This document shows, piece by piece, positions 7,497-15,513 of a stretch of DNA of 64,000 bases. Under the pieces are notes generated by a model that saw nothing but the letters and a program-made list of their open reading frames with translations, was not told where the DNA came from and did not search any database. The DNA lies in contig NZ_CP058648.1 of assembly GCF_018141405.1 (NCBI RefSeq), positions 2,692,502 through 2,756,501 on the forward strand, in the 5' to 3' direction. Both the position numbers and the translations under genes were made by a program. The stretch's first letter is position 1; every line of letters begins with the position of its first letter. Origin of the DNA: Serpentinicella alkaliphila (GTDB lineage: Bacteria > Bacillota > Clostridia > Peptostreptococcales > Natronincolaceae).

Positions 7497-8677
7497 ATGT
7501 TATTTGTGGGCATTGATGTTGCCAAAGCTAAACACGATTCTTTGTATCTTAGACTCTGATGGTGTTATTCATACTAATTCTTTACGTATTTCTAATTCTA
7601 AGGAAGGTTTTGATACCCTATATTCTTCTATCCTTTCTGCTCTTACTCCAAGAGTATTAACAACGTAAAAATAGGACTTGAATCAACAGGTCATTACAAA
7701 GACAAATATCACAAATTATCTGTATTCCAAAGGCTTTCAGGTCACCATCCTAAATCCATTGGCTACTAATCTTTTCCGTAAGGCTCAAACCCTTAGGAAA
7801 ACTAAAACAGATAAGACCGACGCTAAGGTCATTGCAACTATGCTCTTTACTGATGAATCTAAATCCTATTCACCAGTATCATATCAGATTCAGGAGCTAA
7901 AGTCACTAACAAGACACCGTCATAGAATGGTTAGTTACCGTTCTAGACTTAAACTTTCAGTTAGTCGCTTAATAGATATCATTTTTCCTGAATTGCCAAG
8001 CTTATTTTGGTCTATACACCAAAGTTCCGGCTATGCATTATTAATTGAATTACCAACCCCCGATAGTATTTACAACTGCAATCTGACAAAGTTGACAAAC
8101 CTAATAAGAATGACCTCTAAAGGTAAATATAGCAAAGAGAAAGCAATTGCTTTAAAAGAGCTTGCTATCAAATCTATTGGGTCAAGCAATCGCTCTCTCT
8201 GACCTTCGAATTACAACAAACTATTCGCCTCATACAATCTGTACAAACAGAAATAGATGCATTAGATAATCAAATTAAATTAGTCGTACAAGAACTCAAT
8301 ACCCCACTCATTACTATTCCTGGCATTGGATATACTCTAGCTGCCATTATATTAGCTGAAATTGGTCATATTGATCGTTTCTCCAACCCACTAAACTTCT
8401 TGCATTTGCAGGTATGGATCCTTCTACTTACCAATCTGGGACTTACAATGCATCTAAAACTCCAATGGTTAAGAGAGGCTCTACATACCTTAGGTGGGCT
8501 ATTATGCAAGCATCTAGACTTGTTGCTATGCGCGATAAAGTCTTTAGTGATTATATGGTCAAAAAGCGTTCTGAAGGCAAACACTTCAATGTTGCCAGAT
8601 GCCATGTCGGTAAAAAGTTAATTAGGGTAATTTACTACCTCCTAAAAAACAATACTGCATTTGTTCCACAAGTCTAA
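7497..8677 (+). pseudogene. IS110 DEDD transposase, frameshifted (copy A)
   Basis: The ATG at 7497 has AAGGAG 9 bases upstream and starts 'MLFVGIDVAKAKHD'. Compared with copy B there are small indels or substitutions at 'GATTCTTTG', 'CTTACTCC', 'TACAAAGAC', 'CTCTCTCTGACC' and 'AACCCACTAAA', which break the frame several times, so only internal pieces stay open (7678-8202 and 8414-8677). The family catalyses bridge-RNA-guided recombination with an N-terminal RuvC-like DEDD domain and a C-terminal serine domain (Transposase_20). Copy A cannot encode an active protein as written. The clustering of small G/C-related differences could also reflect consensus errors in a repeat. Confidence 0.85.
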
Positions 8678-8693
8678 TTTAATCTATTTTTTT

Positions 8694-8714
8694 CAGAGCA
8701 ACTGAGTTGCTCTG
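8694..8714. terminator. Bidirectional terminator hairpin at the IS110 right end (copy A)
   Basis: CAGAGCAAC-TGA-GTTGCTCTG is a perfect 9-bp stem with T-rich sequence on both sides. It should end the transposase transcript and also block metI transcription from reaching metC on the other strand. Confidence 0.8.
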
Positions 8715-8795
8715 TTTGTCATGCATTTTTTTGTAATAGATGTCTTTAAAATTATTTTCTTCATGACTTCTTTAAATACGAAATTTTTCTTGACT

Positions 8796-9950
8796 TCATA
8801 TAGTTAGTCTCATTGCCCTTTCTAAATCTTTTATTAAATCCTCTGCACACTCTATACCAACTGATAGTCTTAATAATTTGTCATTAACTCCAATAGCATC
8901 TAAAATGTCCTTAGGTATAGCACTATGAGTCTGAACCATCGGATAGGTAATTAAGCTCTCTACACCACCTAAGCTTTCAGCAAAGGAAATTATTTTAACC
9001 CCTTCTAATATGGTTTTTACTAAACTTACATCCTTTACAGAGAAAGAAAGCATAGAACCAAACCCAGAAGATTGGCTTTTACATATATCATGGCCAACAT
9101 GGTCAGGTATTCCCGGGTAGAATACTTCCTCTACATTTTTATTTTGTTTAAGCCATTCTACAATTTTAAAGGCATTTTCCTGTTGTTTTTCCATCCTTAT
9201 ACCTAAAGTCTTAATTCCTCTTAAAAGTAACCAACTGTCAAAGGGTGCTAGTACTGCCCCAACGGTCTTTTGAATTAGCTTAATTCTTTCAGCTAATTCA
9301 TCATTTTCCTTAAGTATAATTGCACCTGCTAATACGTCATTATGTCCTCCTAGAAACTTTGTCCCACTATGAACAACAACATCTGCTCCTAAATCTAGTG
9401 GTCTTTGAAAATACGGGGTTAAAAAAGTATTATCTACAATTAATAAAATATTTTTTTCTTTCGTAAATTTTGATATCTCTTTAATATCAGATATTTTCAT
9501 CATTGGGTTTGTTGGAGTTTCAATGAAAACAGCCTTAGTATTTTCTTTATATGCATTATATATATCATTTAGGTTGCTAGTATCTACATAAGTAAATTGT
9601 AATCCATATTGCTTACAAAGTAACTCCTCGAATATTCTATATGTTCCCCCATATAAATCATTTGAAACTATAATATGGTCATTTGACGAAAAAACATTAA
9701 ACAAATTTGCAATTGCAGCCATTCCTGTGGAGTAGGCAAAGGCAGCTTTCCCACCTTCTAAAATAGCTAGAGTACTTTCAAGCTTTTGTCTTGTAGGATT
9801 ACTTTCCCTAGAATAATCGAATCCGGTAGATTGATTTAAACCTATATGTTTAAATGTTGCACTTTGATAAATAGGATAACTAATTGCCCCTGTACTTTCA
9901 TCAAATGATAGATCACCGTGCACTAAATTTGTAAATATGTCTAATTTCAT
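8796..9950 (-). CDS. metI: Cystathionine gamma-synthase / O-acylhomoserine thiolyase (MetI-like)
   Basis: A 384-residue PLP enzyme of the Cys/Met metabolism family. The PLP lysine is K198 ('VHSGTKFLGGH'), with 'DYSRESNPTRQKLE' and 'YSTGMAAIANL' as other family motifs. The SAM riboswitch directly upstream and metC downstream identify it as the metI position of a metIC operon, where it joins an acylated homoserine with cysteine (or sulfide). An AAGGGTGG-type ribosome binding site precedes the ATG at 9950. The last three residues (LTI) and the stop codon lie inside the IS110 right end; before insertion the protein would have ended ..ERAMR. This change is unlikely to harm the enzyme. Specific substrate preference cannot be read from sequence. 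Confidence 0.92.
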   Translation of the reverse strand: MKLDIFTNLVHGDLSFDESTGAISYPIYQSATFKHIGLNQSTGFDYSRESNPTRQKLESTLAILEGGKAAFAYSTGMAAIANLFNVFSSNDHIIVSNDLYGGTYRIFEELLCKQYGLQFTYVDTSNLNDIYNAYKENTKAVFIETPTNPMMKISDIKEISKFTKEKNILLIVDNTFLTPYFQRPLDLGADVVVHSGTKFLGGHNDVLAGAIILKENDELAERIKLIQKTVGAVLAPFDSWLLLRGIKTLGIRMEKQQENAFKIVEWLKQNKNVEEVFYPGIPDHVGHDICKSQSSGFGSMLSFSVKDVSLVKTILEGVKIISFAESLGGVESLITYPMVQTHSAIPKDILDAIGVNDKLLRLSVGIECAEDLIKDLERAMRLTI

Positions 9951-9982
9951 ATTAAAGCACCACCCTTTTAAGTTTTTTGTAA

Positions 9983-10017
9983 TAAAAAAACTCTTACTTA
10001 GGATAGTAGAGTTTTTA
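9983..10017 (-). terminator. Expression-platform terminator of the metI SAM riboswitch
   Basis: On the minus strand AAAAACTCT, a 13-base loop region, AGAGTTTTTTT forms a classic terminator immediately downstream of the S-box aptamer and upstream of metI. When SAM is bound and P1 is formed, this stem is free to terminate transcription. Confidence 0.88.
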
Positions 10018-10020
10018 ACC

Positions 10021-10122
10021 TCTCTTATCTTTCAGTTTGCACTGTAGGATTTAGCACCGTACACACTTGTGTTGGTTGCTGGGTTTCATAGGGCCTATTC
10101 CCTCCACCACTCTGAATAAGAG
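10021..10122 (-). promoter_or_regulatory. SAM-I (S-box) riboswitch aptamer controlling metI
   Basis: The minus strand matches the S-box consensus closely. P1 is formed by CTCTTATTCAGAG with GATAAGAGAG, and the hallmark core GGTGGAGGGAATAGGCCC is followed by TATGAAACCCAGCAACC. A variable P3 arm, GGTGCTAAATCC-TACAG and the closing P1 strand complete the fold. It senses S-adenosylmethionine and turns the operon off when SAM is plentiful, consistent with methionine biosynthesis genes downstream. Confidence 0.96.
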
Positions 10123-10152
10123 TTTTTTTATAAAATTTTAAATATTATGAAA

Positions 10153-10181
10153 ATTATATATGTTTAATTCAAGTTAGTCAA
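10153..10181 (-). promoter_or_regulatory. Promoter of the metI riboswitch transcript
   Basis: TTGACT (10176-10181), 17 bases, TATAAT (10153-10158) on the minus strand, about 30 bases before the S-box aptamer and just after the stop codon of the upstream permease gene. Confidence 0.85.
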
Positions 10182-10188
10182 TATATTT

Positions 10189-11421
10189 TTAATGACTGGC
10201 TATGAGTCTAACAAAGTGTTTAAATACTACCTTAATAATAGCTGCTACTGGCACTGCTATAAGTAGACCAAAAACACCTAAGTACTTTCCGCCTATAATT
10301 AAAGCTAAAATAATAAACACTGGGTGTATTCCAACACTCTCACCTACAATTTTAGGAGATATTATACCGCTTTCGATTTGTTGAATTATAGTGAAGGTTA
10401 TTATAACCCAAATGGCTTTCATAGGACCATCCATTAGTGCAAAAATAACACCAGGAACTATACCAATAACTGGTCCGAAATAAGGTATAATATTTGCTAT
10501 GCCTGCAATTAAACCCACTATAATAGCAAATTCTACTCTTAGAATAAGTAGAGCTATAGTTGTCAAAATCCCAACAAATAAAGCTACAGTTAACTGCCCC
10601 CTAATAAAACTAACTAAAATACAGTCAATATCCTTTGCTATACTTATAGTTTGTTTTCTTATAGATTTTGGAATTAATAAAATTAATGACTTTTTAAATT
10701 TATCCTTATCCTTTAGGAAATAAAAGGATAGGATTGGGATTAGAATTACTCCTATTATTTTCGATAAAAATCGTATTACTGAATCAGTAACAGTTGCAAA
10801 AAAACCAAACACGATACCTTGCAAACGATTAATATTCATTCTTAAAATTTCTTTTACGTCATCTAGCTCCTGTGGCAAATTATTAACATTTCTATTAAAT
10901 TTAGAGTAAATATTATTTATATAATCATAAGCCCCATTGCTATATCTAGGCATAACATCAATTAGTCTTTTAACTTCTTCACTAACCTTTGGTACTATAG
11001 TTATCGATAAGATAATAAATACTAATATTATTGCTAGATATACCAATAAAACTGCCCATAGCCTACCAATACCCTTATCATTTAAGTATTGAACTACTGG
11101 ATTTAAAACATAGGCTAATATAATCGCAAATATAAATGGAGAAATAGTTTCATAAATCACATTTCTTATATTAAATAAAAACACAATTGCTATTAAAGAA
11201 AGAATAATTGCAACTGTATAAAATACTTGTTTTCTTCCTATATTAACTCGTCTATCCCTATCTATATATCTATTTCCAATTTGAATTAAATAGTAAAGTA
11301 GTGCACAAATAAGTAAAAGTAGTACTATTTGTGTAATAAAGCTAAAGAAGTCCGCTAAAAACCCTTGTTTAGTTATATTTCTTATACTATTTGAAAAAGT
11401 TTCTATTGTAGCGAAGAACAA
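10189..11421 (-). CDS. AI-2E family (PerM/YtvI-like) membrane transporter
   Basis: A 410-residue integral membrane protein of the AI-2 exporter/PerM superfamily (DUF20). It has two N-terminal membrane spans, a soluble stretch (about residues 145-200), then several hydrophobic spans. The family signature region near the end contains 'GIANIIPYFGPVIGIVPG' and 'IQQIESGIISPKIVGESVGIHP'. Members act as exporters or Na+/H+-linked carriers; the substrate here is unknown and AI-2 should not be assumed. The start is TTG at 11421 with GGAGGGGG 6-7 bases upstream. In related genomes this gene lies between the iscS cluster and alaS, as here, so it is part of a conserved neighbourhood even though the metIC operon now sits between it and alaS. 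Confidence 0.9.
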   Translation of the reverse strand: MFFATIETFSNSIRNITKQGFLADFFSFITQIVLLLLICALLYYLIQIGNRYIDRDRRVNIGRKQVFYTVAIILSLIAIVFLFNIRNVIYETISPFIFAIILAYVLNPVVQYLNDKGIGRLWAVLLVYLAIILVFIILSITIVPKVSEEVKRLIDVMPRYSNGAYDYINNIYSKFNRNVNNLPQELDDVKEILRMNINRLQGIVFGFFATVTDSVIRFLSKIIGVILIPILSFYFLKDKDKFKKSLILLIPKSIRKQTISIAKDIDCILVSFIRGQLTVALFVGILTTIALLILRVEFAIIVGLIAGIANIIPYFGPVIGIVPGVIFALMDGPMKAIWVIITFTIIQQIESGIISPKIVGESVGIHPVFIILALIIGGKYLGVFGLLIAVPVAAIIKVVFKHFVRLIASH

Positions 11422-11532
11422 GTAATCCCCCTCCTTCCAATCTCTCTATAATATAATATACAATTTTCATTTTTATATTATTAACCTTCCCATTTTTTAA
11501 TATATACTAACAGCAAAAATTCTTTTAATCTA

Positions 11533-11557
11533 AAAAGCAGCCTTTAAGCTGCCTTTT
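11533..11557 (-). terminator. Terminator after the 52-residue gene
   Basis: Minus strand AAAGGCAGC-TTAAAG-GCTGC-TTTTT. It begins right at the stop codon of the small gene at 11560. Confidence 0.8.
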
Positions 11558-11559
11558 AA

Positions 11560-11718
11560 TTAAAAGAAATTCATATCTCTAGTTGCAGAGGATAACATTT
11601 TTCTTCCCTTTTTCATCATTCTTCTTCTGTCTTTTTGACTCATTTGTGACATGGCATACATACCAAGAGCTGCGCCTATTAATCCACCAGTTAATACTCT
11701 AGAAGACATTCCTCTCAT
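11560..11718 (-). CDS. Small conserved-context basic protein (52 residues)
   Basis: A short gene starting ATG at 11716-11718 with AAAGGTGAG upstream and ending TAA at 11560-11562. The product begins 'MRGMSSRVLTGGLIGAALGMY', a glycine-rich hydrophobic segment, and continues with a strongly basic tail 'KDRRRMMKKGRKML'. This resembles small YtxH/YrzR-type membrane-associated proteins: one membrane-inserting helix plus a positively charged cytosolic tail. It sits between the PRC-barrel gene and the permease, with its own terminator. Function unknown. Confidence 0.75.
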   Translation of the reverse strand: MRGMSSRVLTGGLIGAALGMYAMSQMSQKDRRRMMKKGRKMLSSATRDMNFF

Positions 11719-11758
11719 ATTTCACTCACCTTTCTTTTAAAGTTAATAATATTTTTCG

Positions 11759-12325
11759 TCAAATATCACTATCTATACTAAATATATTTTTAAATCCTCC
11801 GCCATAATCAAATATTTGTTCTTCAATTAATTCATTCACAATTATCCTATTACAATCATAATTATATTTAGCCAAATTACTATCTAAAGGTAGAACTGAA
11901 TAGCCATTGTATAGATCCGCAAAAAGACCCTCGCTTAATACTAATCCCATGATTCTTCCATTATTAATATTTAAGATCATATCTTTAACTACACCTATTA
12001 ACTCCTGATTATTTGAGTAAACCTCAAAGCCAATCATTTTTATTGGTTTTTCAACTAATTCGTAAATCTCTGGCCTCTGTTCAAATGTTGTGATACTTTT
12101 ATCATTTAAGGTAACAATAGAATTATTGATTTCAATTATTTTATTGAAGCATAGAATTTTACAGTTTTTTTTACTCTCTTTTTTCAAATAGTTATTCTTA
12201 AGCAATAGTGCAATTACATAATTGCCTTTACTGGCAATTACTAAATCATTTACTGTATATCCTAAGGATTGATTATTTTTGCTTTTAAGTTCTAATCCTA
12301 GTAGCTCACTTCCTTTTATAATCAT
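11759..12325 (-). CDS. PRC-barrel domain protein (YrrD-like)
   Basis: About 188 residues with two PRC-barrel repeats: residues about 1-75 ('GSELLGLELKSKNNQSLGYTVNDLVI') and about 95-165 ('IGFEVYSNNQELIGVVKDMILNINNGRIMGLVLSEG'). PRC-barrels are small beta-barrels found in RNA-processing and photosynthetic proteins; YrrD-like members in Firmicutes sit near the iscS cluster, as here, with no settled function. GAGGG lies 7 bases before the second ATG (12325) and overlaps the upstream ATG at 12331, so I use the second. mnmA (tRNA thiouridylase), often between iscU and this gene, is absent from this window. Confidence 0.8.
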   Translation of the reverse strand: MIIKGSELLGLELKSKNNQSLGYTVNDLVIASKGNYVIALLLKNNYLKKESKKNCKILCFNKIIEINNSIVTLNDKSITTFEQRPEIYELVEKPIKMIGFEVYSNNQELIGVVKDMILNINNGRIMGLVLSEGLFADLYNGYSVLPLDSNLAKYNYDCNRIIVNELIEEQIFDYGGGFKNIFSIDSDI

Positions 12326-12382
12326 TAGCATCCCTCTTTATTATTCTGTCTACATTGTATTTTTTGATTTTAAATAAAAAAA

Positions 12383-12401
12383 ATGCAGGCATTGCCTGCA
12401 T
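12383..12401 (-). terminator. Terminator of the iscR-iscS-iscU operon
   Basis: ATGCAGGC-ATT-GCCTGCAT perfect stem followed on the minus strand by a T run, right after the iscU stop codon. Confidence 0.88.
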
Positions 12402-12403
12402 TT

Positions 12404-12859
12404 TTAGTTACAATTTTCTACTTCGTCTTCAATATCGTGATGATGATCGTGGTCTTCATCAGGATCGAATCCTTCTAACTCTTCAAAATGTAAATTATTA
12501 CTTTTTGCATAATCATATATAGCTGCTTTTACAGCCTGCTCAGCTAAAACAGAGCAATGCATTTTAACCGGTGGTAAACCATCTAAAGCCTCAGCAACAG
12601 CTTTATTTGTTAAGCTTAAAGCTTCTTTTACTGACTTACCTTTAATTAACTCTGTAGCCATACTTGAAGTTGCAATAGCTGAACCACATCCAAAGGTTTT
12701 AAATTTTACATCTACTATAATATCATTCTCTATTTTTAGATATATTTTCATTATATCTCCACATTTAGCATTACCAACTTGACCAACCGCATCAGCGTTT
12801 TCTATTTCTCCAACGTTTCTAGGATTTGTAAAATGATCCATTACTTTTTCTGTATACAT
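12404..12859 (-). CDS. iscU: Fe-S cluster scaffold protein IscU/NifU N-terminal type
   Basis: A 151-residue scaffold on which IscS-derived sulfur and iron are assembled into clusters. The three cluster ligands are visible: C33 in 'GNAKCGD' (with D35), C58 in 'TFGCGSAIA' and C102 in 'MHCSVLAEQ'. Compared with IscU of about 125 residues it has a C-terminal tail rich in His and acidic residues ('FDPDEDHDHHHDIEDE') ending in a Cys, which may bind metal; this tail is common in clostridial NifU-like proteins. AAGGAGG precedes the ATG at 12859. The gene follows iscS with a 1-base gap, so the two are cotranscribed and probably translationally coupled. Confidence 0.95.
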   Translation of the reverse strand: MYTEKVMDHFTNPRNVGEIENADAVGQVGNAKCGDIMKIYLKIENDIIVDVKFKTFGCGSAIATSSMATELIKGKSVKEALSLTNKAVAEALDGLPPVKMHCSVLAEQAVKAAIYDYAKSNNLHFEELEGFDPDEDHDHHHDIEDEVENCN

Positions 12860-12860
12860 A

Positions 12861-14036
12861 TTATTTTCCTCCTTTTACTTTCTCATATAATGGTGACATT
12901 TGTCTAAGTCTATCAACAATAGGTGGTAGTTTTTCTAAGACATACTCAATTTCCTCATCCGTCGTAAAGTCACCGATAGTTAATCTTAAAGAACCATGTG
13001 CTATTTCATGACTTAAGCCAATTGCCATTAAAACATGAGATGGATCTAAGGAACCAGATGTACAGGCAGATCCACTAGAACCAGCAATACCAACCATATC
13101 TAAACTTAATAATAAGGATTCACCTTCTATGAATTCAAAGGAGATATTTACATTCCCCGGTAATCTTTTAGTTGGATGTCCGTTAACTTGAGAGTAAGGT
13201 ATTTTGCTTAATAAATTATCCATAAGCTTAGTTCTTAAAGCTAGTAAACGATTTATATGTCCATCTAAACTTTCATGGGCTAATTCTGCAGCTTTACCGA
13301 AACCTACAATACTAGCTACATTCTCAGTACCAGCTCTTCTTTTCTTTTCCTGTGCACCACCATGAATAAATGGTAATATTTTAGTACCTCTTCTAATATA
13401 AAGGGCACCAATTCCTTTAGGTCCATAAATTTTATGAGAGGAAATAGACACTAAATTTAAACCTAATTGATCTACATTAATATGAACATTTCCATAGGCT
13501 TGCACTGCATCCGTATGAAAAATAATGCCTTTTTCCTTAGCTATTTGACCAATTTCTTTAATAGGTTGTATAGTTCCAATTTCATTATTAGCAAACATAA
13601 CTGTAATTAAAATCGTATTTTCTTTTATTGCACTTTTTAATTCCTCTAGATTAATAAGTCCATATTGATCTACATTTAAATATGTTATTTCAAAACCTTC
13701 TTTGGCTAGTTCTTCACAAGTATGAAGTACCGCATGGTGTTCAATTTTTGTAGTAATTATATGATTGCCTTTACCTTTCATTGCATAAGCTACACCTTTA
13801 ATAGCCCAGTTATCAGACTCTGTACCACCAGCTGTAAAGAAAATTTCATCTGATTTTGCCCCTAAAGTTTTGGCTATTTGATCTCTTGCATTATCAACTG
13901 CTTTTCTGCTCTCTCTACCAAATGAATGTATACTTGATGGATTACCAAAATGTTCAGTTAAGTATGGTAGCATTTCATCTATAACTTCTTTTTTCATTGG
14001 TGTAGTAGCAGAGTAATCTAAGTAAACCTTTTTCAT
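12861..14036 (-). CDS. iscS: Cysteine desulfurase (IscS/NifS)
   Basis: A 391-residue class V aminotransferase-fold enzyme that transfers sulfur from cysteine to its own active-site Cys and on to IscU. Seen in the sequence: 'VYLDYSATTPMKKEV' at the N-terminus, 'HHAVL' PLP-stacking region near residue 101, the PLP lysine K202 in 'SSHKIYGPKG', and the mobile-loop cysteine C325 in 'GSSGSACTSGS'. I start at the second ATG (14034-14036) because AAGGAG is 8 bases upstream of it but nearly touches the first. It lies between iscR and iscU in one operon. Confidence 0.96.
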   Translation of the reverse strand: MKKVYLDYSATTPMKKEVIDEMLPYLTEHFGNPSSIHSFGRESRKAVDNARDQIAKTLGAKSDEIFFTAGGTESDNWAIKGVAYAMKGKGNHIITTKIEHHAVLHTCEELAKEGFEITYLNVDQYGLINLEELKSAIKENTILITVMFANNEIGTIQPIKEIGQIAKEKGIIFHTDAVQAYGNVHINVDQLGLNLVSISSHKIYGPKGIGALYIRRGTKILPFIHGGAQEKKRRAGTENVASIVGFGKAAELAHESLDGHINRLLALRTKLMDNLLSKIPYSQVNGHPTKRLPGNVNISFEFIEGESLLLSLDMVGIAGSSGSACTSGSLDPSHVLMAIGLSHEIAHGSLRLTIGDFTTDEEIEYVLEKLPPIVDRLRQMSPLYEKVKGGK

Positions 14037-14068
14037 TTTCATCTCTCCTTACGTAAGTACTATGTATA

Positions 14069-14515
14069 TTAAAAAATATTATAATCATCTTTATTTGCTA
14101 AACTGTTATAATCGTTTAACATATCCTGTAAAGTAATAGAATCTACAACATTATTTATACTATCTCTAATTTTTTCCCAAACTACTCTAGTAACACAGCA
14201 GTCCTTTCTAGTACAAACACTAGTGTCGTCATCTATTACACATTCCGAAGGTGCAACTGGACCTTCAAGAGTTCTTATTATATCTCCTACTGTTATTTTT
14301 TCAGGTGGTAGAGCTAGCATATAACCGCCTTGAGCTCCACGGACGCTTTTTACATACCCTTCTTTTCTTAAAGCTGCTACTAACTGCTCTAAGTATTGGT
14401 CAGGTATGTTTTGTTTTTCAGCAATTAGTTTTAAAGGAATTGGTCCATCACCGTATAAAATTGATAATTGAAACATTGCCTTTAATCCATATCTACCCTT
14501 TGTAGATAGCTTCAT
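14069..14515 (-). CDS. iscR: Rrf2-family Fe-S regulator IscR
   Basis: A 148-residue Rrf2 winged-helix regulator ('MKLSTKGRYGLKAM', 'QNIPDQYLEQLVAALRKEGYVKS', 'RGAQGGYML'). It carries a Cys cluster C92, C101, C106, C107 ('SECVIDDD', 'CTRKDCC') equivalent to the [2Fe-2S] ligands of IscR, which separates it from the cysteine regulator CymR that lacks them. The frame is open further upstream, but AAGGAGATGATTAAA leads directly to the ATG at 14513-14515. It heads the iscR-iscS-iscU operon and probably represses it through the inverted repeat at 14529-14557 when holding a cluster. Confidence 0.93.
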   Translation of the reverse strand: MKLSTKGRYGLKAMFQLSILYGDGPIPLKLIAEKQNIPDQYLEQLVAALRKEGYVKSVRGAQGGYMLALPPEKITVGDIIRTLEGPVAPSECVIDDDTSVCTRKDCCVTRVVWEKIRDSINNVVDSITLQDMLNDYNSLANKDDYNIF

Positions 14516-14528
14516 TTTAATCATCTCC

Positions 14529-14557
14529 TTAATTCCAAGTAAAATGATTGGGATTAA
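14529..14557 (-). promoter_or_regulatory. Candidate IscR operator (inverted repeat)
   Basis: On the minus strand TTAATCCCAA, 9 bases, TTGGAATTAA form an inverted repeat matching at 9 of 10 positions. It lies between the promoter and the iscR start, where autorepression by a homodimeric Rrf2 protein is expected. Confidence 0.65.
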
Positions 14558-14561
14558 TCTA

Positions 14562-14590
14562 AGTATATTATACCCTACTATTTTTGTCAA
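14562..14590 (-). promoter_or_regulatory. Promoter of the iscR operon
   Basis: TTGACA (14585-14590), 17 bases, TATACT (14562-14567) on the minus strand, just upstream of the inverted repeat. Confidence 0.8.
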
Positions 14591-14603
14591 CATTCAAAAA
14601 AAA

Positions 14604-14635
14604 CAAAAACAAGAGAGATTTTTTCTCCTGTTTCT
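14604..14635 (-). terminator. Terminator after rmlD
   Basis: Minus strand AACAGGAGA, A-rich loop, TCTCTCTTGTT, then TTTG and a long T run; separates the surface-gene block from iscR. Confidence 0.7.
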
Positions 14636-14659
14636 TTTAAACACTATAATATAATACAA

Positions 14660-15484
14660 CTAATTATCTTTTTTAGTCAAGTATTCATATAAAGCATCGG
14701 TCCAATGTCTCAATTTGATATGTGAATTATTATTCAAGCTTGAGTTTTTAGGTATTGATGCCTTTTTATTAATTTCTTGTGTAGATAGAGGCAATATAGT
14801 TGCATCTATCTTTTTAATCCTACATATCTCTATTGCTAAGTCGTACCAAGAACAACTGCCATCGTTAACTAAATGATAGGTTCCATAATCACCATTCTCA
14901 ATCAAACTCTTTATTGCCAGCGAAATATCAGCCGTATACGTTGGACAACCTATTTGGTCATTAACTACCTTTAAAATAGTATTGTCACTACTTAGATTTA
15001 AAACAGTATTTATAAAGTTTTTACCTCTATTTCCAAATAGCCATGAAGTTCTAATTATATAGTATCTTTCAGTATTGTTTTGAACTTCAATTTCACCTCT
15101 ATATTTTGTCAAACCATAAACATTGATTGGGCTTGGTTTGTCTGTCTCATCATATGGACTTCCCTTCTTACCATCAAAAACATAATCAGAGCTTATATAT
15201 ATTAATTTACTTTTTAGCACTTCACTTATTTTTGCAATATTTCCTGCACCTAAAGTATTTGTTCTATATGCTAAATCCTTTTTTACTTCACATGACTCCA
15301 CATCTGTATATGCTGCGGTATTAATTATATAGTCCGGCCTAATCCGGCTTAAAACATCATAACATCTGTATGGATTTGTTATATCTAAGTCTAATTTATC
15401 AAAAGAGTATAAATCATGTTCCGTCAATTTCATATTCAATTCTCTACCCAACTGTCCAGATCCACCCAATATACAAACTTTCAT
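14660..15484 (-). CDS. rmlD: dTDP-4-dehydrorhamnose reductase (RmlD/RfbD)
   Basis: A 274-residue short-chain dehydrogenase of the RmlD family. It has the N-terminal NAD(P)-binding 'ILGGSGQLGREL', 'NTAAYTDVESCE', the catalytic Ser/Tyr/Lys region 'YISSDYVFDGKKGSPYDE' and 'NVYGLTKYRGE', and 'RTSWLFGNRGKNF'. It makes dTDP-L-rhamnose for surface polysaccharides. No rmlA, rmlB or rmlC is in the window, so they must be elsewhere if rhamnose is made, or the protein serves a related deoxysugar. The glycosyltransferase gene immediately upstream (29-base gap, same strand) suggests joint use in cell-wall glycan synthesis. Confidence 0.88.
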   Translation of the reverse strand: MKVCILGGSGQLGRELNMKLTEHDLYSFDKLDLDITNPYRCYDVLSRIRPDYIINTAAYTDVESCEVKKDLAYRTNTLGAGNIAKISEVLKSKLIYISSDYVFDGKKGSPYDETDKPSPINVYGLTKYRGEIEVQNNTERYYIIRTSWLFGNRGKNFINTVLNLSSDNTILKVVNDQIGCPTYTADISLAIKSLIENGDYGTYHLVNDGSCSWYDLAIEICRIKKIDATILPLSTQEINKKASIPKNSSLNNNSHIKLRHWTDALYEYLTKKDN

Positions 15485-15513
15485 ACTTCCCCCCCCAAAC
15501 CTTTCAAGTATGA

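Larger units (their letters stand above)
7231..8808 (+). mobile_element. IS110-family element, copy A (between metI and metC)
   Basis: About 1.58 kb is nearly identical to 27063-28639. Alignment of the two copies and their flanks places a CT dinucleotide core at 7229-7230 and 8809-8810, with no other target duplication, as expected for IS110 recombination. Deleting the element with one core gives metI ending ..ERAMR-stop and a GAGGTGA ribosome binding site for metC. The layout is a long non-coding left end with guide-RNA features, a transposase gene (broken here), and a short right end with a terminator hairpin. The circle junction right end-CT-left end would create TTGACT, 17 bases, TATAAT. 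Confidence 0.88.

Noticed and set aside
8366-8677. Overlapping plus- and minus-strand frames over the IS110 transposase 3' half
   Set aside because: Only the 'MDPSTYQSGTYNASK' frame matches the transposase C-terminal domain; the others are shadow frames in both copies.
7225-8811. Alternative IS110 ends: at CTT (element GTATAATG..TTTTTC), or at CACC..GTCTC with a TC or AT core
   Set aside because: The first requires 20 identical flanking bases at two unrelated loci. The second leaves the IS1634 transposase without a ribosome binding site and gives a 20-base promoter spacer. The CT core restores GAGGTGA at both loci and a 17-base spacer.
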